From Flavobacteriales bacterium (lineage in GTDB: Bacteria; Bacteroidota; Bacteroidia; UBA10329): DNA of 64,000 nt. Shown piece by piece: positions 9,081 through 20,558 of this stretch (its first letter is position 1; the number at the start of each line of letters is the position of its first letter). The notes under the pieces are model-generated. The model saw only the letters and a list, made by a program, of their open reading frames with translations. It ran no database searches and was not told the DNA's origin. The stretch is from contig JAIOYO010000012.1 of assembly GCA_021741075.1 (NCBI GenBank), positions 1 to 64,000 on the forward strand, given 5' to 3'. The translations under genes were made by a program, and so were the position numbers.

Positions 9081-10615
9081 TTGGCCGTCAATAAATCGGT
9101 ATTAAAGTAACCGCCCACGTTGGCTTTCCGGTGCAACGATTGCTGCACAATTAAGGTAGAAACGGCAATCATGTTGCGCAGTTCGTAACCCTCCACAGAT
9201 AATTCGCCTTTCTGCAAGCTGCTTTCGACCACAGTCGATAACTCCTTCAATCGGAGTAAAACAGATTCCAACTTGGCGGTGGTTCTCAGAATGCCCGCGT
9301 TGGCTTCCATCTTATTTCTCAACTCATCGCGCAGCGGTTGCAACAATTCGGTTCCAATTGAGAGCACTGTTTCATATGGCTGTGCTTCGCGCTTTGCCGG
9401 CACCAATGAAGTGGTTAAGTAGCACCGATGTGCCATTACCAACGCTTCCAACAGCGAGTTGGAAGCCAAACGATTGGCTCCATGCAATCCGGTGTTGGCG
9501 CATTCGCCAATGGCGTAGAGGTTTGGTACGGATGTAGCCCCATTCAAATCCGTATCAATTCCGCCACACAGGTAATGCGCAGCAGGTTTTACGGGAATAG
9601 CATCTGTTTGTAGGTTAATTCCCAGCTCCGCACATTTCTTAGAAATGGTTGGGAAATGGGTTTTCATTTCGTGCTTATCGATATTCGAACAATCGAGAAA
9701 CACGCAGTCAGCACCAGTGCGCTCCATCTCTGCAAACACAGCCCGCGAAACAATGTCGCGTGGGGCGAGGTCTTTCTGCGCATGGTATTTCTCCATAAAA
9801 TACTCGCCCAAGCTGTTTTTCAATCGAGCTCCTGCGCCTCTCACAGCTTCGGAAATAAGAAACGGTCCTTTCAAATCGGGATGATACAACGCGGTTGGAT
9901 GAAACTGAATGAACTCCATTCCGCTCACCGTAGCCCCAGCTCGGTGCGCCATTGCCAAGCCATCGCCCGTGGCAATGCTGGGGTTGGTGGTGTAAGCATA
10001 TACTTGCCCTATTCCGCCTGTGGCAAGCACGGTTGTTGGGCTTTGAATAATTGATACGCGGCCGGTGGCGCCCGCTATTATTACGCCACAACACGCTCCT
10101 GCATGGTTCATCATCAATTCCAGCACCATGTGGCCTTTAAGTAATTGAATATTTGACAAACCCTTAACCCGCGATAGGAGCACGTTTGATAATTCCTTCC
10201 CGGTTTTATCTCCTCGATGGATAATTCGATTGGCCGTGTGGCCGCCTTCTCTGCCAAGCGCCACGTGTCCGTCCTGAAAATCGAAATGTGTTCCCCAATC
10301 TGCTACTTCTTTAATGCGTTCTGGACCTTCGGTAACGATGGCACGAACCACATTTGGGTTGCAGAGTCCGTCTCCGGCTATCAGCGTATCTTCTATGTGG
10401 CGTTCAAAACTATCCGAGTTGGTGTCGGTTACCACCGCAATGCCGCCTTGGGCATAGCGCGTGTTTGATTCTAGCGTTTTGCTTTTGGTAATAACCGTAA
10501 TCTGCTTTTCTGGAAAACGTTCAGCCAATTTTATGGCATAGGTAAACCCTGCCACTCCCGAGCCAATAACCAAAAAGTCGGTCGATGCTATTTTTTGGGA
10601 ATGTGTCTCAGGCAT
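9050..10615 (-). CDS. nadB: L-aspartate oxidase
   Basis: [22 protein letters not shown] motif; [70 protein letters not shown]. Confidence 0.95.
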   Translation of the reverse strand: MPETHSQKIASTDFLVIGSGVAGFTYAIKLAERFPEKQITVITKSKTLESNTRYAQGGIAVVTDTNSDSFERHIEDTLIAGDGLCNPNVVRAIVTEGPERIKEVADWGTHFDFQDGHVALGREGGHTANRIIHRGDKTGKELSNVLLSRVKGLSNIQLLKGHMVLELMMNHAGACCGVIIAGATGRVSIIQSPTTVLATGGIGQVYAYTTNPSIATGDGLAMAHRAGATVSGMEFIQFHPTALYHPDLKGPFLISEAVRGAGARLKNSLGEYFMEKYHAQKDLAPRDIVSRAVFAEMERTGADCVFLDCSNIDKHEMKTHFPTISKKCAELGINLQTDAIPVKPAAHYLCGGIDTDLNGATSVPNLYAIGECANTGLHGANRLASNSLLEALVMAHRCYLTTSLVPAKREAQPYETVLSIGTELLQPLRDELRNKMEANAGILRTTAKLESVLLRLKELSTVVESSLQKGELSVEGYELRNMIAVSTLIVQQSLHRKANVGGYFNTDLLTANQLSQANHSA

Positions 10616-11568
10616 TCTTGTAGCGGTTTCAGTGCTTTAAGGCGTAATTCTTCTTCAATGATAATTTCTGGCCGATTGTTTTTCAAACACAAATAGAGTT
10701 TCTCCATCGTATTCAATTTCATATAGCCGCATTCACTACAAGCGCAAGTATTATCCTCTACAGAAGGGGCAGGAATTAGGGTTTTCTCTGGCACATCTTG
10801 TTTCATTCTGTGCAGAATACCTGCTTCGGTAGCTACGATAAATTGGTCGTTCGGGCTCTCTTTTACATACCGAATCATAGCGGCTGTAGAACCGATAAAG
10901 CTTGCCGTTTTCAGCACGTGTGCTTCGCTTTCCGGATGCGCAATGATGGCGGCATTAGGAAACTCTTTGTGCAAATCCAACAGCTTATCAATCGAGAATG
11001 CTTCGTGCACCATGCAAGCACCGTCCCACAACAGCAAATCTCTCCCCGTTTTGCCTGCCAAATAAGAACCCAAATTCTTGTCGGGCGCAAAAATGATGGG
11101 CTGATCTTTGGGAATGCTATTGATAATCTGCTCTGCATTAGATGACGTGCAGATGATGTCGCTCATCGCCTTTATTTCGATGGAGCAATTGATGTAGCTA
11201 ATAACGATATGGTTGGGATGAGCATCTAAAAACGCTCGGAATTCCGTTGGCGGGCAACTATCCGAAAGGGAACAACCAGCCTTCATATCGGGCAAAAGAA
11301 CCGTTTTGGTTGGATTGAGAATCTTGGCCGTTTCGGCCATGAAAAGTACACCTGCAAACACAATTACATCGGCATTTGTAGTAGCAGCCCACCGCGCCAG
11401 TTCCAAACTATCGCCCACAAAATCGGCAATATCTTGTATGGCCGGTTCCTGATAATAGTGCGCCAAGATTACAGCATTACGCTCCTTTCGGAGCGTATCA
11501 ATTTTTTCCCTTAGCAGCGCTAAATCGACCGTATTTTTTTTGATGGTAAGATTATTCATTAGGCACAA
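10588..11568 (-). CDS. nadA: quinolinate synthase
   Basis: [47 protein letters not shown]. Confidence 0.95.
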   Translation of the reverse strand: MCLMNNLTIKKNTVDLALLREKIDTLRKERNAVILAHYYQEPAIQDIADFVGDSLELARWAATTNADVIVFAGVLFMAETAKILNPTKTVLLPDMKAGCSLSDSCPPTEFRAFLDAHPNHIVISYINCSIEIKAMSDIICTSSNAEQIINSIPKDQPIIFAPDKNLGSYLAGKTGRDLLLWDGACMVHEAFSIDKLLDLHKEFPNAAIIAHPESEAHVLKTASFIGSTAAMIRYVKESPNDQFIVATEAGILHRMKQDVPEKTLIPAPSVEDNTCACSECGYMKLNTMEKLYLCLKNNRPEIIIEEELRLKALKPLQECLRHIPKK

Positions 11569-11624
11569 AGATCACCATGTGAAGCCAATGTTAAAATGAT
11601 ACGCAGCATTTTTTTGAAAACCGT

Positions 11625-12647
11625 TCACTTTTTAATCGAAAAACCATGCATTAACACCACGCTGGCCGACAGTAATAGTAACGCGCCAAACTGATGAATG
11701 ACGCCTAATGAAACTGGCACCAAGTAAATCAATGTAAAAACGCCAAGTGCAAATTGTATCAGCACCATCACAACCAAAAATCGGATGGTTTTGTTCTGAA
11801 AACTGCTCAGTTCCTCGTTCCGAGATGCAAACCATAGATAGCCTATTAGGAGTACAACCACGTAAGCAAACGTGCGATGCACAAATTGCACCGAAACAAT
11901 TTGCGTGAACAGACTAGATATGCCTCCGCTTTGCATATCAGCTATCACGCTGCTCGGAATCCAATCAGCTCCCATTTTGGGCCAAGTTGGAAATACCAAC
12001 CCGGCTTTCAGTCCAGCCACAAATGCACCAAAAATGATTTGCAGCGATACGACCGCAACCAGCACGCGTGAAAGAACAGCAATGCGCTTTGATGCTTGAA
12101 TTTGCCTGTTTGGCCGTTGAATGGATAAAATAACCCACAGAATGTAGCAGAACGTGAGAAAGGCTGCACTGAGATGAATGGCCAAGCGAAAGTGGCTCAC
12201 ACTTGGGCGATCAACCAATCCGCTCTTCACCATGAACCAACCAAGAAAACCTTGTAAAGCGCCCAATCCGAACAAGGCCAAACTCTGAAAAATGAGTTCT
12301 CGACTTAAACTTTTTCGGACAAGGAAAATGACGAATGGTATGATGAAAACCATTCCTATTAAACGTCCAATAAGACGGTGTAAATACTCCCAAAAGAAGA
12401 TGGATTTGAACTCAGAAAGCGTGAAATGACTATTCACTTTCTGATATTCTGGAAACTGCTGGTATTGTTCGAATACTGCGTTCCAATCAGCTTCGTTCAA
12501 TGGTGGTATGGTTCCCATAATGAGGTTCCACTCGGTGATGGAAAGCCCCGAATGCGTAAGTCGGGTTATTCCTCCAATAAGCACCATGCTAGCAACCATC
12601 ACAGCGCCAGCAACGAGCCATGCTATGACCCATTTTTTATCAGTCAT
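11625..12647 (-). CDS. ctaA: heme A synthase (COX15/CtaA)
   Basis: GGITRLTHSGLSITEWNLIMGTIPPLNEADW; EYLHRLIGRLIG; VHRTFAY. Confidence 0.9.
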   Translation of the reverse strand: MTDKKWVIAWLVAGAVMVASMVLIGGITRLTHSGLSITEWNLIMGTIPPLNEADWNAVFEQYQQFPEYQKVNSHFTLSEFKSIFFWEYLHRLIGRLIGMVFIIPFVIFLVRKSLSRELIFQSLALFGLGALQGFLGWFMVKSGLVDRPSVSHFRLAIHLSAAFLTFCYILWVILSIQRPNRQIQASKRIAVLSRVLVAVVSLQIIFGAFVAGLKAGLVFPTWPKMGADWIPSSVIADMQSGGISSLFTQIVSVQFVHRTFAYVVVLLIGYLWFASRNEELSSFQNKTIRFLVVMVLIQFALGVFTLIYLVPVSLGVIHQFGALLLLSASVVLMHGFSIKK

Positions 12648-12671
12648 AATGCTCCATTCAAAAGCAGTATT

Positions 12672-15254
12672 CTACCCGCACTTACTATGCCCGCAACTTT
12701 TGCACTTCAGGCAGCCTTCTTCGTAAATCAAACCGTCTGGGTCGCTGCATGAAGGACATTTGTGGTCTGCTTTGGTACCATCAGGAATGTAACGCTTAAG
12801 CGTACGTTCCACACCGTTTTTCCATGTGTTGATGTTCTCATCAAAGAGGTTTAGTCTCGAAACAAGATTTACCACGTAGGGTAATGGCATTCCGTGTCTG
12901 AGAACACCAGAAATGAGCTTGGCATAATTCCAGAATTCTTTATCGAAGCTGCGCGAAAGACCTTCGATAGTTACACGATAACCATCCTTATCTACATATT
13001 GAAAATCGTAGCGGGCGTTACCTTTTTCGTCACGGTCTTTTATTATCCAACCCTTATCTGCCCATGTTGGTAAATGAAAAGCCTCTTCTGTTTTTCCCGT
13101 GAAAATTTCGTAGGGTTTTCCATCCAGTAATCCAACCACTGCAATCCATTTTTCTTTCTCATTCTGGAAACGAACAATCTCGGCTTCCAGCTTTTTAGGT
13201 CTGCGAGGTGGACGCGTTTCCATGATCGTTTCCAGCGTGGGCGCATCCTTCTTCTCATCATTTGAAATGAGCACACCCGAGCGCGAACCATCACGATAGA
13301 CGGTAATACCTTTCACACCTTGCTGCCATGCACTCAAGTAAATCTCACCCACTTTTTCTTGGCTAACATCTTCAGGTAGATTAATGGTTGAACTGATGGA
13401 GTGAGTCACGTATTTCTGTACCATGGCTTGCAACTTCACGCGCTGCATCCAATCAATTTCCGGGGCCGTTGAACCGATGTACGGATTGCCGTCATCATTC
13501 GTTTTTCCGTTGATGTTCATCCACGATTTCAATTTTGGATGATACACGGTGAATTCTTCCCATCGGTCGCCCATTTCATCTACAAACGAAACCTGCGCTT
13601 CTGGTGTGCTATGCATAATCTTTCTTCTTCGCTTGTAGCTTGTAAGAAATACGGGCTCAATACCTGAAGATGTTTGCGCCAACATGCTCAAGGTTCCTGT
13701 AGGGGCCACGGTGCTGATGGAAATATTTCTCCGTCCGTGCTGCATCATGCGCTCAAACACATTCGGGAAATCCTTTTTGAGCATAAGAACAAACTCCGAA
13801 GTGTTCTCGATTTCTGGATTGAAATCTTTGAACTTTCCTCTTTCAATGGCCATGTCGATAGAACAGTGGAATTCTGCGTCACACTTGGTACGCATCATTT
13901 TCTCCATTTCTAATAAGGCTTCGCTACTATCGAATTTCAAATTCATTGCAGCAGCTGCATCTGCCAAGGCTGTAAAACCAAGCCCAGTTCTCCGACCGTT
14001 TTTTCCTGCGTTGTAGAGTAGTTCCCATGTTTCAATCTCAACTTGCTTGATCTTCTCGGGTTCAGGATCATTTTTCACTTTATTCAAAATCCGCTCAATT
14101 GCCTCCAATTCAAGATCAACCAAATCGTCCATCAAGCGTTGCGATTCGTAAGTGGTTTTCCAGAATTTCTTGTGATTGAAACTGGCTTGGGGCGTAAACG
14201 GATTTTCTACAAACGAATACAGGTTGATGGCAATCAAACGGCAGCTATCACCGCCTTGCATTGCAATTTCTGAGCACGGATTGGTGCTCGTATTCTTAAA
14301 TCCTGGGTAAACAGACGAAGTGGAATAATAATGCTGACGGTCCCAGAAAATGAGCCCCGGTTCTGCCGTGTTGTGTGCGCATTTGATGATGGTGTTCCAC
14401 AACTCGCGTGCATTAACTTTCTTGGTTATTTGTGGTTCGGAGCTCTCAAATGGCCAACGATGCGTGTAGCTTTTATTGTCACGAACAGCTTCCATAAATT
14501 CATCCGAAATCCGAACAGAAATATTGGCCCCCGTCACCTTAGAAAGGTCTTGTTTGATGGTGACAAAATCTTCCACATCTGGATGAGCAATGTCCATCGT
14601 AATCATCAACGCACCACGTCTTCCGTTCTGAGAAACCTCACGGGTTGTGTTTGAGAAACGTTCCATAAAAGAGACTGCACCTGATGTACTTCCAGCAGCA
14701 TTATTAACCCTTAGCCCAGCAGGACGAATGGTTGACATATCAATTCCAACCCCGCAGCGTCTTTTAAACAGTTGCACCAACTGCTGATCGGTGTACATAA
14801 TGCCACCATAACTATCGTGAATTTCAGGAATAACAACACAATTACTCAACGAAGCAAGCACGTGCGAATTACCCAACGAAGACATCACACTTCCTTGCGG
14901 AATGACATATTTAAAATCGCGAAATAGGTTGTAGATTTCATCTTCCGTCATTGGATGACGCTGCTGACCATACTCAGAAAGCAAAGCTGTTTTTGCTCCC
15001 AAATTAGCTGCTAATCCGTGCTTCTGTTCTATTCGTGCAAACTCGCGCGCCATGCGCTTGTGCATATCGTCTGGCGTGGTCTCCAAATACTTGCCATTCG
15101 CATCGGTCATGGCGTATTTGTTAATCCAAGTGGTGGCTGCCAATTCGTCTCCATCAAAGTAACTCAGACACTTCTTCAGCACTTCCTGATAAAGAAATGT
15201 TGGTGTTTTTGTCAATGTTTCGGTGCTGGGTTTGCTTTTCCTCTTGTTGGCCAT
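12672..15254 (-). CDS. nrdJ: adenosylcobalamin-dependent (class II) ribonucleoside-diphosphate reductase
   Basis: NCVVIPEIHDSYGGIMYT, RCGVGIDMSTIRPAG, NPCSEIAMQ, PTGTLSMLAQTSSGIEP; C-terminal CPSC...CLKCKSCG. Confidence 0.9.
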   Translation of the reverse strand: MANKRKSKPSTETLTKTPTFLYQEVLKKCLSYFDGDELAATTWINKYAMTDANGKYLETTPDDMHKRMAREFARIEQKHGLAANLGAKTALLSEYGQQRHPMTEDEIYNLFRDFKYVIPQGSVMSSLGNSHVLASLSNCVVIPEIHDSYGGIMYTDQQLVQLFKRRCGVGIDMSTIRPAGLRVNNAAGSTSGAVSFMERFSNTTREVSQNGRRGALMITMDIAHPDVEDFVTIKQDLSKVTGANISVRISDEFMEAVRDNKSYTHRWPFESSEPQITKKVNARELWNTIIKCAHNTAEPGLIFWDRQHYYSTSSVYPGFKNTSTNPCSEIAMQGGDSCRLIAINLYSFVENPFTPQASFNHKKFWKTTYESQRLMDDLVDLELEAIERILNKVKNDPEPEKIKQVEIETWELLYNAGKNGRRTGLGFTALADAAAAMNLKFDSSEALLEMEKMMRTKCDAEFHCSIDMAIERGKFKDFNPEIENTSEFVLMLKKDFPNVFERMMQHGRRNISISTVAPTGTLSMLAQTSSGIEPVFLTSYKRRRKIMHSTPEAQVSFVDEMGDRWEEFTVYHPKLKSWMNINGKTNDDGNPYIGSTAPEIDWMQRVKLQAMVQKYVTHSISSTINLPEDVSQEKVGEIYLSAWQQGVKGITVYRDGSRSGVLISNDEKKDAPTLETIMETRPPRRPKKLEAEIVRFQNEKEKWIAVVGLLDGKPYEIFTGKTEEAFHLPTWADKGWIIKDRDEKGNARYDFQYVDKDGYRVTIEGLSRSFDKEFWNYAKLISGVLRHGMPLPYVVNLVSRLNLFDENINTWKNGVERTLKRYIPDGTKADHKCPSCSDPDGLIYEEGCLKCKSCGHSKCG

Positions 15255-15394
15255 GTTTTCCTCTTTTAGAAGTTGATGGCTATGAAAGTATTAACCAAAA
15301 AAGACCATCCGAAGTGAGTCGGTTAACGTTACTAAGAATCTGACTGTTAATAACTGTAAGTGCTTGATAGTCAACAATAATTAGGCTTCTGTTC

Positions 15395-15406
15395 TGATTT
15401 AAATCA
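15395..15406. promoter_or_regulatory. Crp/Fnr-type palindrome TGAT-TTAA-ATCA upstream of nrdJ
   Basis: Perfect 12-bp inverted repeat in the intergenic region. Confidence 0.55.
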
Positions 15407-15440
15407 TAATTGAAAAAAATCGATAAACCAGAATTTATAC

Positions 15441-16166
15441 TTACTCCGAGAGCAGCGCCTTTACCTCTGATACAAGAACTGAATTATCCACTCCTAAACC
15501 TTCTTGTTGATATTTAAGGACACCGTTTTCATCAAACACGGAAATGATGTTGGAGTGGGAAAAATCGATTGGAGAAATCTGTTTGTATTTGACGGCTAGA
15601 ACATTTGAAAACTCCCGTACATCATCAACCGTTCCTTGCAAAAAAGTCCATTCTTCGCCATCCATCTGATTTTCGATAGCGAAGGCTTTCAATCGTTCAG
15701 GAGTATCGTTTTCTGGGTCGATACTTACCAGAATGTAACGGGCCGAAGAATCTCCAACTTTCTCACGAATGTTTCGCATATCCGCCACCAATCTTGGACA
15801 AGCAGCTTTGCAAGTAGTGTAAATCATTACCACAATCAATACGCTTCCATTGAGTTCGGTTAATTGAATTGTTTCCCCTTCCTCTGTATTCCATTTTGAA
15901 GTGAGATTGAAAATAGAATTATCCAAATCAGCGTCATCATCAACTATTGTTTCCTCTGAAGTTAACTTCAAATCCATTTTGCAAACTGGGCAAGAACCTT
16001 CAACGGTGTAGGTTTTGTCGCCTTCACATTCCATCGGACATTGATAAATGGCGTTTTCACTCGTTTCGGTCGGACCGTTGGAACAAGCATTAAACATCAA
16101 CATGATAGAGCAGAATGCAAGAAGAATACTGTTTGGAAATTTCATTGTTTTAAACTTTTTGCGCAC
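15441..16166 (-). CDS. SCO1/SenC-family copper chaperone lipoprotein with N-terminal heavy-metal-binding domain
   Basis: YQCPMECEGDKTYTVEGSCPVCKMDLK; TTCKAACPRLVADMR; lipobox-like FNAC. Confidence 0.85.
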   Translation of the reverse strand: MRKKFKTMKFPNSILLAFCSIMLMFNACSNGPTETSENAIYQCPMECEGDKTYTVEGSCPVCKMDLKLTSEETIVDDDADLDNSIFNLTSKWNTEEGETIQLTELNGSVLIVVMIYTTCKAACPRLVADMRNIREKVGDSSARYILVSIDPENDTPERLKAFAIENQMDGEEWTFLQGTVDDVREFSNVLAVKYKQISPIDFSHSNIISVFDENGVLKYQQEGLGVDNSVLVSEVKALLSE

Positions 16167-16915
16167 CTAAAACCCAGGTTTTGAATGCTGTAATTGGCTT
16201 TTATGCTTCCCCTAAATGCATATCGCATAAATGCTGCATAGTCCATTAGGTTGCTGGCGTTTACTGCGCCACTTCCGCAGAATAAATTGCGTTCTGTATC
16301 CACATCTTGCCGCGATTCGCCAGAAATGAGAACAGAATTGAAATCGCTTGTCCATTCCCATACCAAGCCATGCATATCGTATATACCCCAATAGTTTTTG
16401 AAGGTGCTACCAACAGGTTTCAAATACGTTTTTGGCTTTTCGTAGCCCTCAACAATTCGCTTGTTGAAGATGCTGTCGGTCTGTGCATTAGCCTTGGTTT
16501 CACTGGCCATGGCTACATATTCCCATTCATCCATAGATGGTAATCGTTTACCCTGACAGGCGCAATAATCTTTGGCGGCATACCAAGAAATGGTGGTTGC
16601 AGGAGCTTTAGCAACAACTTCTTTCCCAAGTTCGGTGTCGCTTTCCCACTTTCGCAAATAGTTGTTGTCGGCAAAAAGAGTTTTAACCTCGGAACGTTGC
16701 CACTTTGGATATTTTTTCACGAATGCTAAGAACTGTTCGTTTGTGACAGGATAAACATCCAGCTCAAAATCTCGAACATAAATTTCAGACGAATCGGTAC
16801 CATAAAGGGGAACAAATGTTCCCCCTTTGATTTTTTTCATCTCTGACGGTTCCTGTCCAAATCCTGCTGCACTTTGCAGCAGGATTCCGAACAGAATTAT
16901 CGATTTTAATCTCAA
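16142..16915 (-). CDS. nirV: SUMF1/FGE-fold protein, NirV-like
   Basis: MKKIKGGTFVPLYGTDSSEIYVRDFELDVYPVTNEQFLAF; DYCACQGKRLPSMDEWEY; GLVWEWTSD; directly after nirK. Confidence 0.75.
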   Translation of the reverse strand: MRLKSIILFGILLQSAAGFGQEPSEMKKIKGGTFVPLYGTDSSEIYVRDFELDVYPVTNEQFLAFVKKYPKWQRSEVKTLFADNNYLRKWESDTELGKEVVAKAPATTISWYAAKDYCACQGKRLPSMDEWEYVAMASETKANAQTDSIFNKRIVEGYEKPKTYLKPVGSTFKNYWGIYDMHGLVWEWTSDFNSVLISGESRQDVDTERNLFCGSGAVNASNLMDYAAFMRYAFRGSIKANYSIQNLGFRCAKSLKQ

Positions 16916-18436
16916 TTAATGCGCGCTTTTAACTTTGGTTACCATCATTGGTGTTACCTCAGTCTTGTTATTTCCCCAGCTGTTATAAATGAAGGTAAGA
17001 ACGTTTGCAACTTCTTCATCGGTCAACGTTTGAGCAGTCATCACACTATTGTATTTCGCTCCGTTAACCGTGATTTCGCCAGTAAGTCCGTGCAATACAA
17101 TTCCAATTGCTCTGTCAACATCTGCATTCAAGTAATCTGATTTTGCAAGCGGAGGGAAAGCCCCTGCAATACCTTGTCCTTCTCCTTGGTGGCAAGCGAA
17201 ACAGGTTTGAGAATAAATCTGCTTTCCAAGCTTAATTCGTTCCTCTACAGAAACTGCAACAGCTGCAGCTGGCGCCTTTGCCTCACCTGGCATAGATTGA
17301 ATTGAACCGCCTTCTGGGTTGTAAATGCCTTCAACTTGTTTTCCAGAGTAAACAGATTTGTTTTCCGTTCCTTCTGCTTTCAACATTCCTAAAGCACCTT
17401 TGTTGAATGCCCTAAAAATAGAGTGGTCAACCAGAATGAATGTTCCAGGAACGTCAATTTTGAAATCGACAATTGCCGCGCCTCCAGCAGGAATCAATGT
17501 GGTTTGAACATCTTCGTTTATCATGCTTCCACCTTCAACATAAACTTTGTCGAAAATCTCACCAATAACGTGGAAGGAAGAAACCAAGTTTGGACCTCCG
17601 TTACCTACGTATAAACGAACGGTTTCGCCCACTTTTGCGGTAAGTGCGTTGTCGCCAGTTAATGAATTAACACTACCATTGAAAACTACATAGTCGGCAT
17701 CTTCATCAACAGCTTTCTGCATGTCAAATGGCTGAAGACCAGGCTGCCCATTTTCGCCAGCAGTGTAGAAATCTCCCTGCATAACGTAGTATTCACGATC
17801 TACCGGAGGAAGTCCTCCTTCTGGCTCCACCAAAATCAAGCCGTACATACCATTTGCTATGTGCATACCAACTGGTGCAGTTGCGCAATGGTAAACGTAA
17901 AGACCCGGATTCAACGTTTTGAATGAGAATGTTACCTCATGACCAGGTGCTACGAAGGATGAAGCAGCTCCTCCACCTGGACCGGTCACAGCGTGAAGGT
18001 CGATGTTGTGGGGTAACTTGTTGTCTGGGTGGTTTTTAAGCGTGAATTCCACTTCATCACCCACTCTTGTTCTAATAAAACTTCCTGGAACACTACCCCC
18101 AAAAGTCCAATAAACGTAAGTGACACCGTTTGCCATGGTGCCTTCTTGCTCAAGAATTTCCATGTCAACAAACAATTTTTTGGCCGGACGATCTCCAACC
18201 GGAGCGGGCACGAATGGAGGAGCAGTTAGTTCTGCGTCCATGGTACCTTCTACCTTAATGTTTAGTGGGTCTACGGCTGACCCTTCCTTTTTTGTTCCCT
18301 CGGTGCCGCAAGAAGCTAGCAAGGCTAGTCCAAGTACGGTCAACACAGGCAAAACCCTATTGATTGATTGCTTGATTTTCATGATTATTAATTTAGTTAT
18401 GGTTGATATGTTTTGATTAATGTAATTGCTTGTCAA
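16916..18436 (-). CDS. nirK: copper nitrite reductase with C-terminal cytochrome c domain, predicted lipoprotein
   Basis: Cu ligands [33 protein letters not shown]; heme CFACH; signal LALLASC. Confidence 0.93.
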   Translation of the reverse strand: MTSNYINQNISTITKLIIMKIKQSINRVLPVLTVLGLALLASCGTEGTKKEGSAVDPLNIKVEGTMDAELTAPPFVPAPVGDRPAKKLFVDMEILEQEGTMANGVTYVYWTFGGSVPGSFIRTRVGDEVEFTLKNHPDNKLPHNIDLHAVTGPGGGAASSFVAPGHEVTFSFKTLNPGLYVYHCATAPVGMHIANGMYGLILVEPEGGLPPVDREYYVMQGDFYTAGENGQPGLQPFDMQKAVDEDADYVVFNGSVNSLTGDNALTAKVGETVRLYVGNGGPNLVSSFHVIGEIFDKVYVEGGSMINEDVQTTLIPAGGAAIVDFKIDVPGTFILVDHSIFRAFNKGALGMLKAEGTENKSVYSGKQVEGIYNPEGGSIQSMPGEAKAPAAAVAVSVEERIKLGKQIYSQTCFACHQGEGQGIAGAFPPLAKSDYLNADVDRAIGIVLHGLTGEITVNGAKYNSVMTAQTLTDEEVANVLTFIYNSWGNNKTEVTPMMVTKVKSAH

Positions 18437-19833
18437 TCGGCTTTCTTGTCTTGCAGCTTTTGCATGAAATTCTCGCTATTAAACATTGTGGGCTTGAAGG
18501 TTATCATAAGGAACGCCCAATTTGAAAGTGCTTCTTTATCTCCACCACGAATGGCTTCCATGGTTGAGCTCCCAAACATGTTTGAGTAGCCTGCCAGCAG
18601 AGAAACAACATCATTGAACTTGTAGCCAGTTAAGATGTCGAGTTCAGCTCCCAAACCTGGGTTTAGTGCTGTACCAAGATTGCTTGGGTCATTCACATCA
18701 TTTGCAGCCAAGAAATAGTGGGCGGTTGCTCCAATGAAGAAACCTTTATGCGTGAATTTTACTCCTAAAAAGGCATCATGTAAGCCAACACTTTTGGCGT
18801 GATTTCCAACGTAGAAATAGTCCATAAGTCCATTGAACTTGTGGTTGGTGCCGTAAAACGGACTGAAAGCCCGATCTTCTGAAGAAGGATTTACCTGACT
18901 ATTTCCGCTTTGATATTCATACCCACCATCCAACGTTATCGGTCCGAGTTTTCCCATCAGATCAATTCTCGCCAACATGGCGTTTAGTTTTGTCCGGTTA
19001 AAAGCAAACTCACCAGAAGTAGAAGTATTTGTGCTGTCAATTCTAAAGGCTCCATTGTTCCCAAGTTGATAATAGAACGCACCAAATGCCTTAAATTTTT
19101 CGCCATCGTATCCAACTCTTAACCCTAAGGTTTGACTGAAATAAGTTGCTTTTTCGGTATATCCAATCAAACTAGAAACGGTGTCGGTTCCAAGAAATCT
19201 AAGACTATCATTTGCATTCACCTGCAAACCGTTATTCAGAAAAAGTAAACTCGCTTTTACCTTTCCAAAGCTGCGGTTGGCCCACAGAAATTGCATGGTT
19301 TTGTAATTATTTGGAGTTGTGTAAAGTGTTCCAACCAGATTGGCACTCGACTGGTTGTAGGCTGCAGCTATCCAAATTTTGGTCTTACTATCGGGCGCAA
19401 AACGCAAGAGCAAGGCATCATGACTTCGTGCTTGCTGGGCCCAATCCACATTGCCAAAAATGCGATGGTCGTCAAGGATGATTTCTTGCCTACCAACTTT
19501 TATATCGGCCCATTTTGCAAGCTTACCCACCGCGTATGCTTGATGAAGCCAAGTTGCGTTTCCGTCTGCAATCGTCATTTGAGGAGTGTTTCCCCAAATT
19601 CGAATATCTTGAAGCGAAACATGAAATTCTGCCCATTTCGAATCATAACCGAATTTGAGTCGCGTTCGCTGGCTGATTGAAAAACCAGCATCCTGATTCT
19701 TGGTTGCAAGTGCCTTAAAACCGTGATAAACCTCTCCTCTTGTTACCAATTCACCATCAACGGTGAACTGTGCTAATGCTTGTGAGCCAATGAAAAGGCA
19801 ACTTGCCAATATTATGATACGTGTCACTTTCAT
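18433..19833 (-). CDS. alginate-export-like outer membrane porin family protein
   Basis: Sec signal; beta-barrel pattern; [26 protein letters not shown]...[19 protein letters not shown]. Confidence 0.75.
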   Translation of the reverse strand: MKVTRIIILASCLFIGSQALAQFTVDGELVTRGEVYHGFKALATKNQDAGFSISQRTRLKFGYDSKWAEFHVSLQDIRIWGNTPQMTIADGNATWLHQAYAVGKLAKWADIKVGRQEIILDDHRIFGNVDWAQQARSHDALLLRFAPDSKTKIWIAAAYNQSSANLVGTLYTTPNNYKTMQFLWANRSFGKVKASLLFLNNGLQVNANDSLRFLGTDTVSSLIGYTEKATYFSQTLGLRVGYDGEKFKAFGAFYYQLGNNGAFRIDSTNTSTSGEFAFNRTKLNAMLARIDLMGKLGPITLDGGYEYQSGNSQVNPSSEDRAFSPFYGTNHKFNGLMDYFYVGNHAKSVGLHDAFLGVKFTHKGFFIGATAHYFLAANDVNDPSNLGTALNPGLGAELDILTGYKFNDVVSLLAGYSNMFGSSTMEAIRGGDKEALSNWAFLMITFKPTMFNSENFMQKLQDKKAD

Positions 19834-19901
19834 TTCGATGAGATTTCGTGTAATCGACTGCGTGGCGAAGGCGAAATTAGAAGTGCATTAAAAGCTATTT
19901 A

Positions 19902-19915
19902 ATGATGTAAATCAT
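19902..19915. promoter_or_regulatory. Crp/Fnr-type site ATGAT-GTAA-ATCAT between the nirK operon and norC
   Basis: Inverted repeat in divergent intergenic region. Confidence 0.6.
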
Positions 19916-20098
19916 AATTAAGCAAGGCAAAAGTCACAATTGCGAATAGATGACTTCCGTCTCTTTGGCTCACCATCCAAACTAACCATTACCCAAAGTC
20001 GGTGCTATGAAACTGTTTGTGAATTCTTCTTCCTCTCAGCCAATAATTCGGCTTTGGTTGCTCTGTAATCAACCAAATACTAACCAATACCATAAGCC

Positions 20099-20536
20099 AT
20101 GCTATCAAAAGAACAAGCGAGGTTCTTCTTCTTGGGGGGAACCTTTGTAGTGTCGGTGGTCTTCCTTGCCATGACCTGGCATTCCATTGTGAAGGAGATA
20201 CCGAAGCAAACCCATGAGGAGAATATTACGCCTGAAGTAATTGCTGGGAAACGACTCTTTGATGAGAACAACTGTATGGGATGCCACACCATTTTGGGCG
20301 AAGGAGCCTACTATGCCCCAGAGCTCACCAAGGTTTACGAACGAAAAGGCGAGGGCTACATCAAAGCTGTGCTTATGTCACCAGTTGCGTGGCGTGGAGC
20401 AGCCCAACGGAAAATGGTGGCTTACGAAATGACAGAAGAAGAAGCCAATAACATGGTAGCTTTTTTCAAATGGGTGAATGAAATGGATCTGAACGGGTTT
20501 CCGCCAGAACCAGATGAAAGTCTTCAACCTGATTAA
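20099..20536 (+). CDS. norC: nitric oxide reductase cytochrome c subunit
   Basis: RLFDENNCMGCHTILGEGAYYAPELTKVYERKGEGYIKAVL. Confidence 0.92.
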   Translation: MLSKEQARFFFLGGTFVVSVVFLAMTWHSIVKEIPKQTHEENITPEVIAGKRLFDENNCMGCHTILGEGAYYAPELTKVYERKGEGYIKAVLMSPVAWRGAAQRKMVAYEMTEEEANNMVAFFKWVNEMDLNGFPPEPDESLQPD

Positions 20537-20558
20537 TTGACCCTTAAAACCAACTATT

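Noticed and set aside
9656-10094. Antisense ORFs over nadB and similar shadows elsewhere (e.g. 1617-2273 minus, 24964-25434 minus)
   Set aside because: Lie opposite strongly recognised genes and show no domain features.
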